NCBI GenBank assembly: GCA_013176395.1
Contig: JABMLP010000010.1
Span: 1,550,001 to 1,614,000 of the forward strand
Length of the DNA stretch: 64,000 nucleotides
Direction of reading: 5' to 3'
DNA from: Venturia oleaginea
Taxonomy: Eukaryota; Ascomycota; Dothideomycetes; Venturiales; Venturiaceae
Of the stretch, positions 32,148 to 44,379 are shown one piece after another. Every line of letters begins with the position of its first letter. Within the stretch, counting starts at the first letter, position 1. Below the pieces are notes generated by a model. It saw only the letters and a list, made by a program, of their open reading frames with translations. It searched no databases and was not told the DNA's origin. The translations under genes were made by a program, and so were the position numbers.

Positions 32148-34661
32148 GTGGTTGTCTGCGAAGACTTCATCTGCTGAAGTTCTGAGGTCGAAAGCGACGT
32201 GGTCAAAGGAAACGGAAGACGCTTAGCATATTATCGTCCGAACATGGATTCAACAGGATACAGTCAGAACTCAGAGCGCTCAGCGATGTAATAAGCTTAG
32301 TCAGGCAACTAGAGACAGAGACTTGGCAGAGCAAGTATTTCGAGATCGTTGATACTCACGATTCGGCACGAGGCGCCGGGCCTTCCGGGACGATTTCCGC
32401 GGAATCGGACCTATGACAAGCACAAGGCCACCGTATCTTGAAGTATTGCGACGGTATCGTGATAGCCTGAGCACATTTCTGAAGTCCAGTCCTACAGTAT
32501 TCGAGAATTGAGCCGAGGGGCATGTCGAATCCACAAAGGGAATAGTCAATTCCCACCAGAAGACCGTGTTGAGGTTGTCCGAAGCACTTTGGACACAAGT
32601 TCCTGGGGCTCGAGGCTCATCTTGACCTTCGGGTGTAGTCTCTCCAGCTAATCCCTCCGACATGAACCAAAAACTAGACGACTGGTACCCAACCGTGGTC
32701 TGAGACTGGCTGCAATCTACTCGATCCTTTCGACAACCTGCACTGGACGGAGTAATGTCCTCCGTCGCATCAAACATGGACCTCGATTCCTCGAATATCG
32801 GACCGGCGAATCATCTGTTTCGAAATCGTGCCAGCGAGCGACCGACACAGCACTGTCGACGGCCATCTTGAGGCAAGAAGTTGCTGAATGCATGTGGGAC
32901 AAGGGAGAATTCGACTATCCTACCCTTGCTTCCATAGCTCTTGCAGCAACGCACTCCTTGGGTACCGACCACTGGCAAAAGTTTCGTGTGCCTTCGTACA
33001 GTTTGGTCATGGCTATGGGACAGTCCACTGAACGGAGACTTTGAAAGATGGTTCATCAAAAGATCGATCCTTGTGTGGCGCAGCGGTCTCCCGCATCAAC
33101 AAAGAACGCAACGGCAAGTTCCTCCACTTCCAATGTCTACGATCTGGAGCATTTCCGATTGTCTAAGAAAGCAAGAAAGGAACATTTTCGTATTGTGATA
33201 CTTGGGGTCGCGCATGGCTAGTCGCCGGAATATGCCGATTGAGTAATAGCGTGGAGGTAGTAGGGCCGACGTGTAGGTGTAATCTTACGGCTAATCCGAA
33301 GCTAGGAGGTAGAAAGATCATACCCGAGAGCTCAGCGGGGTTGGGCTATTCGGTGCGATATCTGTTGAATGGTGTTGCAGGAGCAAAGATGTTGGAATGG
33401 GCTCAAAGGCCTGACACGCTTTTTGTGTCTTTCCTGGACCACGTTCCTCAGTTCAGCCTTGATCTCGGTCTCTTTTGTTTTGAGTGTAAATCTTGCGATT
33501 CGAATTACAGTCTCTTGTCACCTAGAAATAGTCGCGTTCTCTCACTGTCTTATAGCAGATATGGTCGCGAATCATTGGACTGTTTGGTCATGATAAAATC
33601 AGGAAGAAGGCTCTCTTCGCAAAGAAAGTTGGTAAATGTGACATCGAGGAGTTTATGATCAGCTCGATTGTGTCAAGTCTTTTATTTGTTCATGAAGCGA
33701 AATACTTGCAAGCCACCAACGTTCGACCGCATGATGCGGCAATTCTCAGCGTCCAAACACTGCCGCGTTATTTTATAGACGCGTCTACCGCTTGAAAAGA
33801 GAATTTTTCGGAACCGGTTTCGAACCCTACTCAATGATGGTCACATCTCACTCCACAGCGGCTCACTATGTCTCCCATTCGATACCGTGGCGACAAATCC
33901 CGCAGCTGGGTCATCAACTCGATCCAATGAAAACAGCAGCAATACAATATCGCTGCTCGTTCTATACTTGCGGCTGAATAGAGTCCAGCCTGGTCATTAT
34001 CCAGATCTTGGACAGCAGAATGGCTCTCGGTGGCGGAGGCAGCAGGGGCACCGATTCAGCGACCCAGCAACTTTCCTTTCTACCGTCAAAACTGCAAGCC
34101 ACTGCTATCTATAGCTCGATCTAGATCGAAATTCTCGGCCGTCTGGTACACTGAAACGGGTGTGAAGATGAGATGGTGTGGCGCGATTGCACTCGGCTGG
34201 AAATCCTTTTCTAAGCCTATCAGAGGTCTCGTTGGCCATCAGCCTTGCCCGAATCTTCATCGTCTGAGTAGGATCGAAAGTAGTTAAAAATTCCTTGGTG
34301 CAAAAGGCTCCAGTTAATAGAGAATGGACATGGCGTTAATGGTTTGAGTAGAAGGCCTAGATGACAGCCGTGTAAAGACATGGTGTGTAGTGTACAGGGG
34401 AAATATCGAAAGGTGGGTATTGAATTCATGGCCATAGGAGCAACTGGCACGGCATTCTCAGTCTGCTTGCGTTACCGTCCGACGTCAACGTTCAGGGGCA
34501 TCGGAGTAGTTCTGTCGTTGTGTCAAGTTGGCAGTTCGACTATCAGCGATAAAAGGACTGTCCCCCTATGGAACAAGTACTCCTTTGAGCTAGGATCGGG
34601 TCTCTGCTTGCAGTTCAAGGCGGCGCGGATGCTCGGGACGACCCTAGCTTAATTTTCCAAA

Positions 34662-34685
34662 TCTGAATCTGAATCTGAATCTGAA
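34662..34685. repeat. Microsatellite (TCTGAA)4
   Basis: Four direct copies of TCTGAA. Confidence 0.85.
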
Positions 34686-36774
34686 AAAGGCCGCGCTACA
34701 CGGCAAAAACAATTGCTACTCTTCACGTACCGTCGCAACTGAACATGAAGAGGTTTAAATAAGTTTGGTAACACAGTTCTATGCAGATGGTTACACAGTG
34801 CACATCCGTGTCGTGGAGTGAGGCGATTAAAGGATCGAAATGGCGATTCCACGTCTCACGAATCACATATTGTCAAATTACGTAGTTAAGGGTTAGGAGA
34901 TGGGATAATTGGTTAGATGGGAGAAATCAAGCATTACTTTGTCGCGTTTGGCCGATATTGCCTAGCAATATTTGACTCCAAGTTGCAAGCGCTAGAATAG
35001 GTATGGGCGCTTGTCTGAATTGATATGGATCTAGAAGTCAGTCCACGCTCGAGACGCATCTCTACCAGGTCCTTGGGAGAGGAAAACCCTAGCACGAGAC
35101 TCGCAAGGTGTGTCATTCGCTGCGGATGACTTCCCCCGTCCCCCGGAGCAGGTCTCATCCTGGTGCTGTTGAGCTTGCATCAGAAGAAACATCCTGGCGG
35201 GTTGACAAGCACTAGGCAGATTCTTTGTACGATACCAAAAAGCACAAACGAGAGAAGAGGCTATCTGGAGAAAGTCGGTATACGATTCCTGTTTCGCTTT
35301 TGTGCAGTATTCATTAACGAGAGCGATTTTCAAAAGTCGCGATAAGGTTGAATCTATGTTGGTAATGGAGAACAAGAGCGCGACAATTGTACGCACGATG
35401 GGGTTGACTCGGTAAAAGCTTGACGGCCGCCAACGTCGGCAATTTTGCATGAAGCAACACTTGGAACCACCCGAAACGCACATTTGTTGTTTCCAGCTAG
35501 CCCTACTGATACACAAATGGACGCTGAGTGGTTTGCCTGAGCACTAGTCATTTTCCAGCCTTGCAACCACTACTATGGTACCTACGGTTCTCAATAACTA
35601 TCGGGCCTACAATATTGTGACTGTCGCAAGGATTCGCCGGGGTATTTTTGCTGTACTATGTAAAGCGGATGCGAGGCAAGGTTGACAACCATAGTACATG
35701 ATAGCATGCTCTGGCTAAGCTTTGCGCTTGACATTGGGCAAGGAGATTAACCCCAGATTATGGTCGAGGAAAAGGTGATTGATCACGGCGGTCCGCCGAG
35801 AGGCGAACCATACAGGCAAAGCGTCGGAAAAGAGCATCAGCATCAGCATTCCAGGACCAGGTCGATTCACGGGGTGCGTGAGGGTTGAGTTGGGTCCACA
35901 GATGGCCTGGCCGTGCCGCCGTGTGGAGTACATTGGACTATGAACTTATCTCAACCGGCTAATGAAATGGTATTTGTGACCGTGGGCCTACTATAGTAAG
36001 TCACCGAGGGCGCTAACATGGCTACTCGCAAGCAAATCGCTCTTGGCCGTGTATAGAACAGCGGTTTGTTTTGGCAGAGCCGGCGACGACCAGAACAAAG
36101 ACGCTGTATTGGGCAAGGATGATGATCCCAGCAAATTCGTTGATTCTCAGGGCAGAACAGTGCCACCAAATGCACATGGATCGATGCGGACGCTGGTGGG
36201 GTGAAAAGGCGTGGACATGTGGGAAAGGTTTTTGCAAATTCTCCAAAGCTCTCTTCCATTCTCGTGTCATTGGGTCTTCTCCACAGCCGCGGGCAGAACA
36301 ACGGCGTGGTGGCCACAGGACGAGCGGAAGTGCAAGGCAGTGGCAGAGGCAGAGGCCATGGGTTTGGCCGCTGGCTCACTGGAGAGGTTCTCGATAATTC
36401 CAGTCTGCTAAGAACGGGTTGAGGCAATGGAGAGCGGAACACACCATTGGCCAGAGTAACAGGACTGGCATTGCAACGGGATGGCGCTCGACCCACCCTT
36501 CAGCAGTGGCTTTAGGCCCTGCAGATTGAGCCCACACCCATCAAAGCATTGAGCATATGCATGCAACCCCCAGCAAGAGCTGTGTCTTGCTGCTGGCCTG
36601 GACGTTATCGAGCCTGGACATGCGCGCGGCATCAAGAGAGGGACGGCAATGGCTCCATCGCACTATCCTTCAGGCCATACTCTAGTGATGGAATCGCCGC
36701 AACGGGCTGATTTCAATACAACATCCATCTCGTTACCGTCAGACTGGTACTCCTAACAACCATCGAGCCTGGCC

Positions 36775-36782
36775 TATATATA
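36775..36782 (+). promoter_or_regulatory. TATA box of the glycosyltransferase gene
   Basis: TATATATA about 115 nt upstream of the ATG at 36897, consistent with a regulated core promoter. Confidence 0.45.
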
Positions 36783-36896
36783 CTAACAGGATGCCCTCGG
36801 ACGCGTCAGATACATGTCCGCCCTTCGTTTCCAGTGTGATGATTGAGCCTCCATCTGGTTTGGACGCCCATTCCCTTCCATTCGTTTCATCTCATA

Positions 36897-38517
36897 ATGG
36901 CCCTGCCGCATGAGTCTCTGATGCTGTTTTTGCTTGCGTACGTTTTCCACTCGCCCGCTACGGGACGCTAACCCATCTCAGATTTCTGAAGTATTTCCGC
37001 CTGCTGGTCAATTGCATAGCGTATTGGCGTTACAGACCTGTCCCTTTGTCCGACGACCCAATCTACACACCTGACGATGTCACGGTTGTAGTGCCGTCTC
37101 TCGATGGCGACAACGACGAGCTCCGCGAGACGATTCAATCCGTCCTAAAGAATGAACCGCACGAGATATTTCTGGTCACGATTGACGCCAACGTGGAGAA
37201 GGCTGAACGATTGGCTGCATCGATTTCAAGCAAAAAGATCAGGGTCCTCAGCATCCGAAAGGCCAACAAGCGCCACCAGATGTGCAAGGCGCTTCCTAAA
37301 ATCACGACAGACATTACTGTTTTTGCAGACGACGATGTTAGCTGGCCTGCGACGTTGCTTCCTTGGATGCTCTCACCATTCAAAGATGAGCGGATGGGAG
37401 GAGTTGGGACCAATCAGCGCCTACGGCGGGAGAAAAGTCCCAATATATGGAACTTCCTTGGCGCAGCATACCTGATCCGTCGAAACTGGGACTGCACCGC
37501 GTGTACCTTCATCGATGGTGGTCTGCCGTGTCTTTCCGGCCGAACTGTAGCATATCGAACTCATATTCTCCAGGACCCGGATTTCCAGCATTCTTTCACT
37601 CACGAAGAGTGGCGATCGTGTCAGCTAAACGCCGACGACGACAATTTCCTCACTCGATGGATGGTGAATCACGAATGGAAAACTTGGATTCAACACCACA
37701 AGGAATGCGAGGTTCAGACGACACTGGAAAACAATTCAAAATACTTGAAGCAATGTCTACGCTGGGCCCGGAGCAATTGGCGATCCAACATCAAGAGTCT
37801 CTTTCTTGAAGGTTTTGTTTGGAGGTACGTGCACTAATATCCCGATTGAGCTGGCTGCATGAACTCCCTCCCACCTCGTCCCGAAGCCTTGCCGAAATCA
37901 CGCCAGTCAGAAGACGTAGCCCGCTAACCAATGCGGCTTCTTCGCAGGCGTCATCCATGGAGCACCTTTGCTGTCTTCCAAACCACACTTACCAGTTCGG
38001 CCTTCGCTTTCGACTTGGCCATGGTGTGCCTGTTCTGGCAGGTGACCGCGGCTCTAAATTCAGACCTGCACCAGCTGAGCACCGCAATCTGGGTCGTGTG
38101 GGTCGTTTTCATTTCCAGGCTCGTCAAATATGTTGAGCATTTTTCACGATTCCCTGGCGACATATTGATTTTCATCTTCCTGGCGCCTCTATTCGGTTAT
38201 TTCCATTCACTGGCTATCAAAGTCTACGCGGGTATCACCATGGGAGTCGTAAGTTTGCTCCAATTGCGCTCTCCACGCCGAGACCCCGCACCTGTTCGAT
38301 TGCTGATCTTCGCGTGACATTGCAGACAACATGGGGTAGTCGAGAAGGCGCCGACGCCAGTGATAACTTCAGAATGATTAGACTTCCAGAATACAGCGAG
38401 ATGGTCGTCTCCTCCAGCTGCAGATCGACACTGGTAAAGGACATTGACGACATGGAGGCCATTGACGACAATATTGGAGAAGACCAGGCGCTTCTCCCAA
38501 AGTATGCCGAGGAGTAG
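36897..38517 (+). CDS. Family 2 glycosyltransferase, fungal Cps1-like polysaccharide synthase
   Basis: Processive membrane glycosyltransferase of the hyaluronan/cellulose-synthase-like GT2 group; fungal Cps1-type proteins make or export cell-surface polysaccharide, but the sugar made here is unknown. Four exons: 36897-36937, 36982-37824, 37948-38248 and 38326-38517; introns 44, 123 and 77 nt; 458 residues. An N-terminal hydrophobic segment (LMLFLLAFLKYFRLLVN) is followed by the GT-A fold: DDVTVVVPSLDGDNDEL, the metal-binding ITVFADDDVSW, the acceptor-side DGGLPCLSGRTVAYR, NADDDNFLTRWM, and the QxxRW-type QCLRWARSNWRSN. Three or so C-terminal membrane segments follow (AFAFDLAMVCLFWQVTAALN; GDILIFIFLAPLFGYFHSL), then an acidic cytosolic tail. 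All catalytic motifs are intact. Confidence 0.9.
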
Positions 38518-39880
38518 GCATAAAAAGTTCTGTCCCGTGGGTATGGATCGCTATACACCGGGCACTGGAAAAGTTTTTGTGTGGTTTGCTCTTGCATTTC
38601 AGCGTTGGAACAAAGAGAAGGATTAAAAGACGTGACCAACGATGAGTCGTTGGCAGCTCGGGCTGCGATGGGCATAAAATTCATTTCGCAGTCGGCTTTG
38701 CTCTGTTGACCTTCATGTTAGAGGGCGGCATCACCATCCTCGAATAAGATGACTCGGTTTATTTGTCGTATTATTGAGCGCGCTTGGTACGCTGGTTTCG
38801 ACAGCTGCAGTTGACAGGACCAAGCTGTTGGTACTTTTCAGCGCATTTGTCACTAGTCACCACATCATCCATCTCTCCGGCTTTCAAATACAGGCAGCTG
38901 GATCGAGTGTAGCAATACTATTTTCCTCTCTGGCACGCGACCACACGCATCGCGATCGATTGATGACAAGCCACAACCAGGCGACGTTGACAATGTTCCA
39001 CGACATCCACGCCACGCACGAGTCTGACGACGCTATGCAACAAAATTGCCCGGTTTGCTGCTCGTCCTGCGGGTGAGTAGCTAATCGAAGAATTCGCGAT
39101 GGCAGTAGTGAAGAACCGATGGAGGCGGTTCGAAAGGTGTCTCCTGGTATCAAAGTGGGGTGCGCCGAAGTGGGCTGGCTGGTATCGGTGCATGAAAATT
39201 TAGCAGCCCGGGAGATTTCCATCAGCCAGGTTTGATATTACTTTTCCTCATACTATAGTATACCACCCGCGGTTAATTACATATACTGGCCGCCGAAGAA
39301 GGTCCTATCGTAATAACAAAGCAAAGCAGCTCCATTGACACATCGAAAGAGATCAAGAGCGTGGGAGAACTCTTAGTCGCCTCCGAAGCAGCCTGAGGAA
39401 TACCCAGGCACGCTGACTAGCATGGGAACTCATACTCGACCGCGAAGAGACCTCATGCCCGTCGTTCCCGTGTCGCGCTCCCGCACGTAGCGGACTCCCG
39501 CAATGACTGATCTTCGTCGAGCTTGATTGGCGGCGCTAGTTCCGGGCAACTACAAGTTTGAGAAGACTGTAACCCAGTAAGCCAGATCTAGTGTACGCGT
39601 ACTACACTCCGCCTCCTAGGCGTCATCTGTAAAGAGAAGGTCATCGTGCCTGGCTCTTCGTGATTGCGTCAACGGTGGTGGAGACTTGCTGTACGCAATA
39701 AACAGTAGTCCATTGCTCACCCGAGACTACTCCAGGCAGAGGTTGCATGAGCATACACCATAAACTCTTGATAGTGCATATAATTAGCCGCCTCAGGACA
39801 ATCTGAGAAGCTCAATAAATGAGCCATAAACCACAAGCCGCAGCATACAATATCATCATCGATCGATACAGTGCCACCTT
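38518..39880. other. Intergenic, no gene seen
   Basis: Between the glycosyltransferase and the MITE. Only short ORFs without support. Confidence 0.4.
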
Positions 39881-40125
39881 TAATTGGCGAAACTGGGTAG
39901 CTCATCTTGGCAAAAACAGAGCTTGATCGGGTAATAAGCGGAGCTTATATCATGTTACTAAAAGCTCAACGAAGCAGTCCTGCTCTGAGTTTAGTATTGT
40001 CGGAAAGCTTTCGAGACAAAGAGAAATCATATCTGAGAATTTAGAAGGAAAATAATGTTCTGAAGATAGGAAGGCGGGAAGAGAGCGTGGTGGCGCCAAA
40101 ATGAGCTACCCAGTTTCGCCAATTA
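39881..40125. mobile_element. MITE with TA target duplication, 241 bp
   Basis: Inverted repeats of about 29 bp: ATTGGCGAAACTGGGTAGCT at 39883 is mirrored by AGCTACCCAGTTTCGCCAAT ending at 40123, with one mismatch further in (CATCTTGGC / CATTTTGGC). Both ends are flanked by TA (39881-39882 and 40124-40125), the duplication made by Tc1/mariner transposases. The interior is AT-rich and non-coding, so it is a non-autonomous element. Its TIRs differ from those of the two larger elements in the window, so its helper transposase is elsewhere. Confidence 0.85.
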
Positions 40126-40927
40126 AGGCGGTACCTCGTATACTTCTTTTCCATTGATACGGCGGCTACGCCGAATGCGGAGAGCGCTTGATCCCCGAGC
40201 TTTTTTTTCCCAATCACCTACGACCTTTCCAGCCCTGGCATTCTTCATAAGCATGCCTGGTACCATGAACCTCATATGCGCATTGCCGGTCAGAAATCAT
40301 CACATCTTTGCGAGCCATCTCACCAAATTCGAGCTTCAAGTTGCCTCTTACGGCTTGCAGTAGTGTGGCATTAGCCAAATATCACCCCCTTACAACCCCA
40401 GTCTTATAGTCTCACATGTCACCTCACGATATCAGCCTGTTTCTGTAATAATGGCCCACCACAGAACTACTATCATCCCAGCCCAAACAAAGCCTCTGGT
40501 AAGACGGGACTGATTCAGTCTTGAATAATCGTCCAGCCATCAACCCATCAACGAACCATTACTGGTCAATTCTGTTCCCTGCATGAAATGGACATATCCA
40601 AGAGTTCATACAAGCGTTCCCGAGGTGCACCTCGCTAAAGCTAGACCTCACAGTTCGTCGAACTAGTTCAGCTCAACGTCGCCGCCGTGAACAGCTGCCT
40701 GGCTGTTTAAGAAATTTTCTAGCTCCATTCTCAGCCTTGTGCCCCGCAATGCGCAAAAGAGGCAATCGTCGATTCATGCGATCGACGATGGAATCTCACA
40801 ATGAACTAGATGTAGGCCCACGCACGAGGATTCCCATGATGTGCAACGAATAACGTATTATCTCTACTAGATCAACCTTGCTTTCTACATACGCTGTGCA
40901 ACCACGATCGGCAATAATACTGGCCGC
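40126..40927. other. Intergenic MITE - aldolase gene
   Basis: 3' flank of the aldolase gene. No gene is seen. Confidence 0.4.
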
Positions 40928-42147
40928 TCACAACGTGCTCTCAATGGCCTGTAGCGCGTCAATTGCCCCACTCCATCTCACCCATTCTACATCACCCTCA
41001 GGAAACCCTCCCTGCAGGGGTAATCGTCCTCCATCGCGATCTCCAAGTCCGACGATACGAGCGACGGCTTCTCTGATTCCGATGGTGCCCCACCTCACGA
41101 CGAGCTTCTCAGCTTTCGTTATGCGGTATTGCAACTCCCTCATCTCAGAAATATCTACGCTACCACCTTGACTCTGGCTTTCAAACAAGTCAAACAATCG
41201 TACCGTCGCCTTTGGAAAAGCCGCAGACAACCCATCAATAGTACCAGCACCACCAACGCTTAGGACCGGCAACAGTTGTTGACCTAATCCAGTAAATGTT
41301 CCGAACTTCGAGTGGTCGATATTCGGGTTCGATGCAATGAGTATGTGGTCATCCAAGGCCCCATGAGACAGCTTGCAACCCACTATCTGTGGATGCCGGG
41401 CCAATCTCTCCATTGTAGCTGGTGTTAAGGTGACGTTGTTTGACACTCCTGGATAATGCTGGGAACAATCAGAGTTCTTGCCCATCCTTACTGACAGCGA
41501 GTACTACTCACATAGACCATTATAGGCATGGGACTTCTATCCGCGATGGCCTCAAACCATTTCGCGATACCATCCTGGGAGACAGCACCAGCGAAATAAC
41601 CCGGTGCAAGGCACAATCCCCACTGTGCTCCTGCATTCTTTGACTCCTTCAGATGCTGCACGGTCTCCTCAATGCTCTGTACCGCTGTTCCAGCGATGAG
41701 CGGATAATCTTTGAAGCCTTGAGCCTCCAACTCGTTCCTCACAGCCGCGACGAGCTCGACGCGTTCAGCGGATGTAAGATGGACTGCTTCGCCTGTGCTG
41801 CCTAACAGAACGAGTCCTCGAATACCAGCTTTGGCGAGAAAAATAGCATGCGCGGCTTGGGCGGCTGTGTCTAAAGGGGGATTTGTAGGATCATAATTCG
41901 AGGCTGTTTTAGAGGCGAAGAAGGTGGGCACCTGAGTGACATTCAGTTAGCCGACTGCATTCCTTCCAGGATCTTTCTAGAACGAAGTAGCACAGGATTG
42001 AGAAACAATGTTCGATGTCGGCTCGAGAGATTTTCCAATCGTTTACAGTGTAGAACAATATGCAAAGCGTAGATCTGGGCTATGAATTTGAAGTACGAGG
42101 GGCCAACTTACAGGAACGTAGACGCCTTTGGGTGGAAGAGCAGCCAT
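40928..42147 (-). CDS. Dihydrodipicolinate synthase-family aldolase
   Basis: Class I (Schiff-base) aldolase of the DapA/NanA superfamily. Fungi make no lysine by DapA, so members here are usually 2-keto-3-deoxy sugar-acid aldolases (for example GaaC of galacturonate catabolism) or HOGA-type enzymes. Exons: 42147-42112, 41931-41512 and 41458-40928, with introns of 180 and 53 nt; 328 residues. Key points are VYVPVPTFFA at the N-terminus, the GSTGEAVHLTSAER motif (family GTTGE), the catalytic Tyr in IMVYHYPGVSNNV, the Schiff-base Lys in IVGCKLSHG, and VLSVGGAGTIDGLSAAFP near the C-terminus. It is divergent from the amidohydrolase gene, which with the nearby SDR suggests a shared sugar or sugar-acid pathway. 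Substrate is not readable. Confidence 0.88.
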
Positions 42148-42457
42148 GTTGAAGTGAAGACTAAGATACGTCTTGAAATCGAAGAGATCGTGTAGTTTAT
42201 GTGGTTTTTTGAATCCAACCGTCAAAACCTCCAGAAAGTTTCAATTGATGATGTTAGTCAAGCTCGCAAACCAGGGTCTCGGCCTTCAATGCCCCGAGAA
42301 CAAACCTCCCCGACTTCGTGTGCCCACGCTGATCCGACAGAGGTTCCATCCCTAACCGCTAGCATGGCACATCTCACGGCAGAGAAAATCGTAGTGGCGA
42401 CACTAATAGGAGCTCAAACATCCTCTTACCGGAAAACACCGCCAAAGAAAGCACGCA
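42148..42457. promoter_or_regulatory. Shared divergent promoter, aldolase / amidohydrolase
   Basis: The 310 bp between divergent starts supports co-regulation of the two enzymes. I could not identify a specific operator. Confidence 0.45.
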
Positions 42458-43633
42458 ATGCTTAAACAACGTATCCTAGATTCCCACGTCCACCTCTGGC
42501 CCTCGAGCGCCGCAAACAATGAATCCCACGCTTGGATGAACAAAGGCGACCAACTAGCAAAACAATACTCGATTGCAGATTACCTCACCGCATCCTCCCC
42601 CTCCCCCGCCGGGATTTCAAATTACGAAGTGAAGGGATTTGTGTACGTGGAGACAGATCGGCGATATCGTAAAGAGTTGGCCGAGGGAGAAAACGTGTCC
42701 GATTTCAAGTGGGCAGAACAATGTTGTGCTGAGAATGCGTTTTTGATGAGGATTATACGCGGGGAGCCTGCTGAGGGGGTGGATGAGGGGTTTGATAAGG
42801 AGACGGCGAAGATGATGAAGGGGTGTGTGCTTTGGGCGCCCGTTGATAGGGGACTGGATGTTTTCAAGAGGTGGCTTGATCTTGACAATTCGACGGGTCT
42901 GGAGTGGGTCAAGGGGTTTCGAAACTTGCTGCAGGGGATTAGGGATAAGGATGAGTTCGAGAAATTGGTTATGGATCCTCAGTTCGTGGAGGTGCTGAGG
43001 TTCATGGGGAGGAACGGGTGGAGTTTTGATGTCGGCGTTGATCAGAGGCAGGGCGGAAATTGGCAGTTGGACTATATACCTGGGCTGATTGCGAGGGTAC
43101 ATAGAGGAGTTGAAAATAACGACAAGACGGTTTTTGTACTGAGTATGTTCGGTTTCTTCTTCGAAGTAATGGCAATAAGCATAACTGACCACATGTTAGA
43201 CCATCTGTGCAAGCCAGACATGGAGCATTCACTGGACAATTCGGAAGCCAAAGCATTGTTCGAGCTCTGGAAACACTCCATCCTTCGCCTTGCTGCCTGC
43301 GAGAAGACATACACGAAGCTTTCAGGCGCCTTCTCAGAGATAGCAGACCAAGACCCAGATCAACCCTGGCCAGTGTCAAAAGTTGTGGAACGTATACGCC
43401 CATGGCTTGAGCATATACTGGAGACATTCACACCACAGAGGACCATGTTTGGTAGCGACTGGCCCGTCTGCAATGTCCGAGGACCCGGTGATGCCAAATC
43501 ATGGGGCCATTGGAGAAACGTGGTCGAGGCTTCATTACAAGCGCAAGAGCTTTCCGACCAGCAAAAGGACAGGATATGGTATGGCACAGCTGAGGAAGCG
43601 TACAGACTTGGCAAGGAGCCCGTCTACAGCTGA
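42458..43633 (+). CDS. Amidohydrolase family 2 protein, sugar-lactonase-like
   Basis: TIM-barrel metal hydrolase of the amidohydrolase_2 group that includes L-rhamnono- and L-fucono-lactonases. Two exons (42458-43142, 43200-43633) encode 372 residues. The 57-nt intron (GTATGT...CATGTTAG, with a CTGAC branch site) has no stop and is a multiple of three, so an unspliced reading would insert 19 residues within VFVL-NHLCKPDM. The N-terminal metal motif is ILDSHVHLWP (HxH). Other signatures are VYVETDRRYR, WVKGFRNLLQG, the NHLCKPD strand that supplies a metal-site His, and the C-terminal TMFGSDWPVCNV with the catalytic Asp. Length and these motifs fit fungal LRA2-like lactonases. It diverges from the aldolase gene and faces the SDR gene. 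Confidence 0.85.
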   Translation: MLKQRILDSHVHLWPSSAANNESHAWMNKGDQLAKQYSIADYLTASSPSPAGISNYEVKGFVYVETDRRYRKELAEGENVSDFKWAEQCCAENAFLMRIIRGEPAEGVDEGFDKETAKMMKGCVLWAPVDRGLDVFKRWLDLDNSTGLEWVKGFRNLLQGIRDKDEFEKLVMDPQFVEVLRFMGRNGWSFDVGVDQRQGGNWQLDYIPGLIARVHRGVENNDKTVFVLSMFGFFFEVMAISITDHMLDHLCKPDMEHSLDNSEAKALFELWKHSILRLAACEKTYTKLSGAFSEIADQDPDQPWPVSKVVERIRPWLEHILETFTPQRTMFGSDWPVCNVRGPGDAKSWGHWRNVVEASLQAQELSDQQKDRIWYGTAEEAYRLGKEPVYS

Positions 43634-44379
43634 GTTCTCAGACTTGAGAATTTCGCTTCGATCAGGGGCCAAAGCTTTATTGATAGACAACTTCGACTTT
43701 TCCGTTGTGAAGTCGAAAAGTTCTCTGAAAGTTGTAGGGATGAGGCGTGGAAAAATCACCAAATCTCACCACCATCCACAGCTCCACTCGAGCTCGGCAA
43801 CGAGGACTACAACTAAAACAACATGTCGAATCCATGAGGACAACGTAAGAAGAAGAATACGGTATGTGAAATTCTTCTTAAGATCCTCACTTGATAAAAT
43901 TCCAGAGTGGAGACCCCTGTTCCCCTTCCCATGTGCAATATCAAACGAAGGAAACTACCAGGGCGAGCGGGCGGTTTCGTAGCCATCAACCAAACCAGAA
44001 AGGTTAGGTTGTGTGGTGAGCTCTTACTCGTTGGACCTTTCTTGAGATCTGATCTATCGATACAAGTACGGGAAAAGCTTTACTATGAAGCGCGAAGTGA
44101 GATTTGTTAACCGCGTATTAATTTTGCTTGCTAGAACTGTGAAGTCGAAGTGCCCACCAGTCTGCCATTGAACCTGTAATACTTTCCTTGCACCCATCTT
44201 GCAATATCGGATATGTGTTCATTGCTTAGGCGGTAGCGATGGATGCTGCTCATTCATAACTCTGGCCATTCCAAGACCATCTTCAATATCACACAAATCA
44301 CTTCAGAGCTCACAGGACAAGAAAGAGTCGGCTCGAAGACAGGATGTCGAAGAAGACAGTATATCGATTTAACCAGCTT
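43634..44379. other. Intergenic between convergent genes
   Basis: About 750 nt. No gene is seen; ORFs overlapping it are out-of-frame extensions. Confidence 0.4.

Larger units (their letters stand above)
32148..36896. other. Long gene-poor tract, about 4.7 kb
   Basis: No ORF here carries a recognisable domain. Overlapping frames at 32640-33200 (for example a plus-strand stretch with LSTAILRQEVAECMWDKGEF) look like decayed coding sequence. ORFs at 33239-33658, 35031-35516 and 35951-36496 have no codon or motif support. The last 120 nt are promoter of the glycosyltransferase gene. Confidence 0.4.

Noticed and set aside
35951..36496. 181-codon minus-strand ORF
   Set aside because: Arg/Pro/Ser-rich with no motif; typical of random GC-rich frames.
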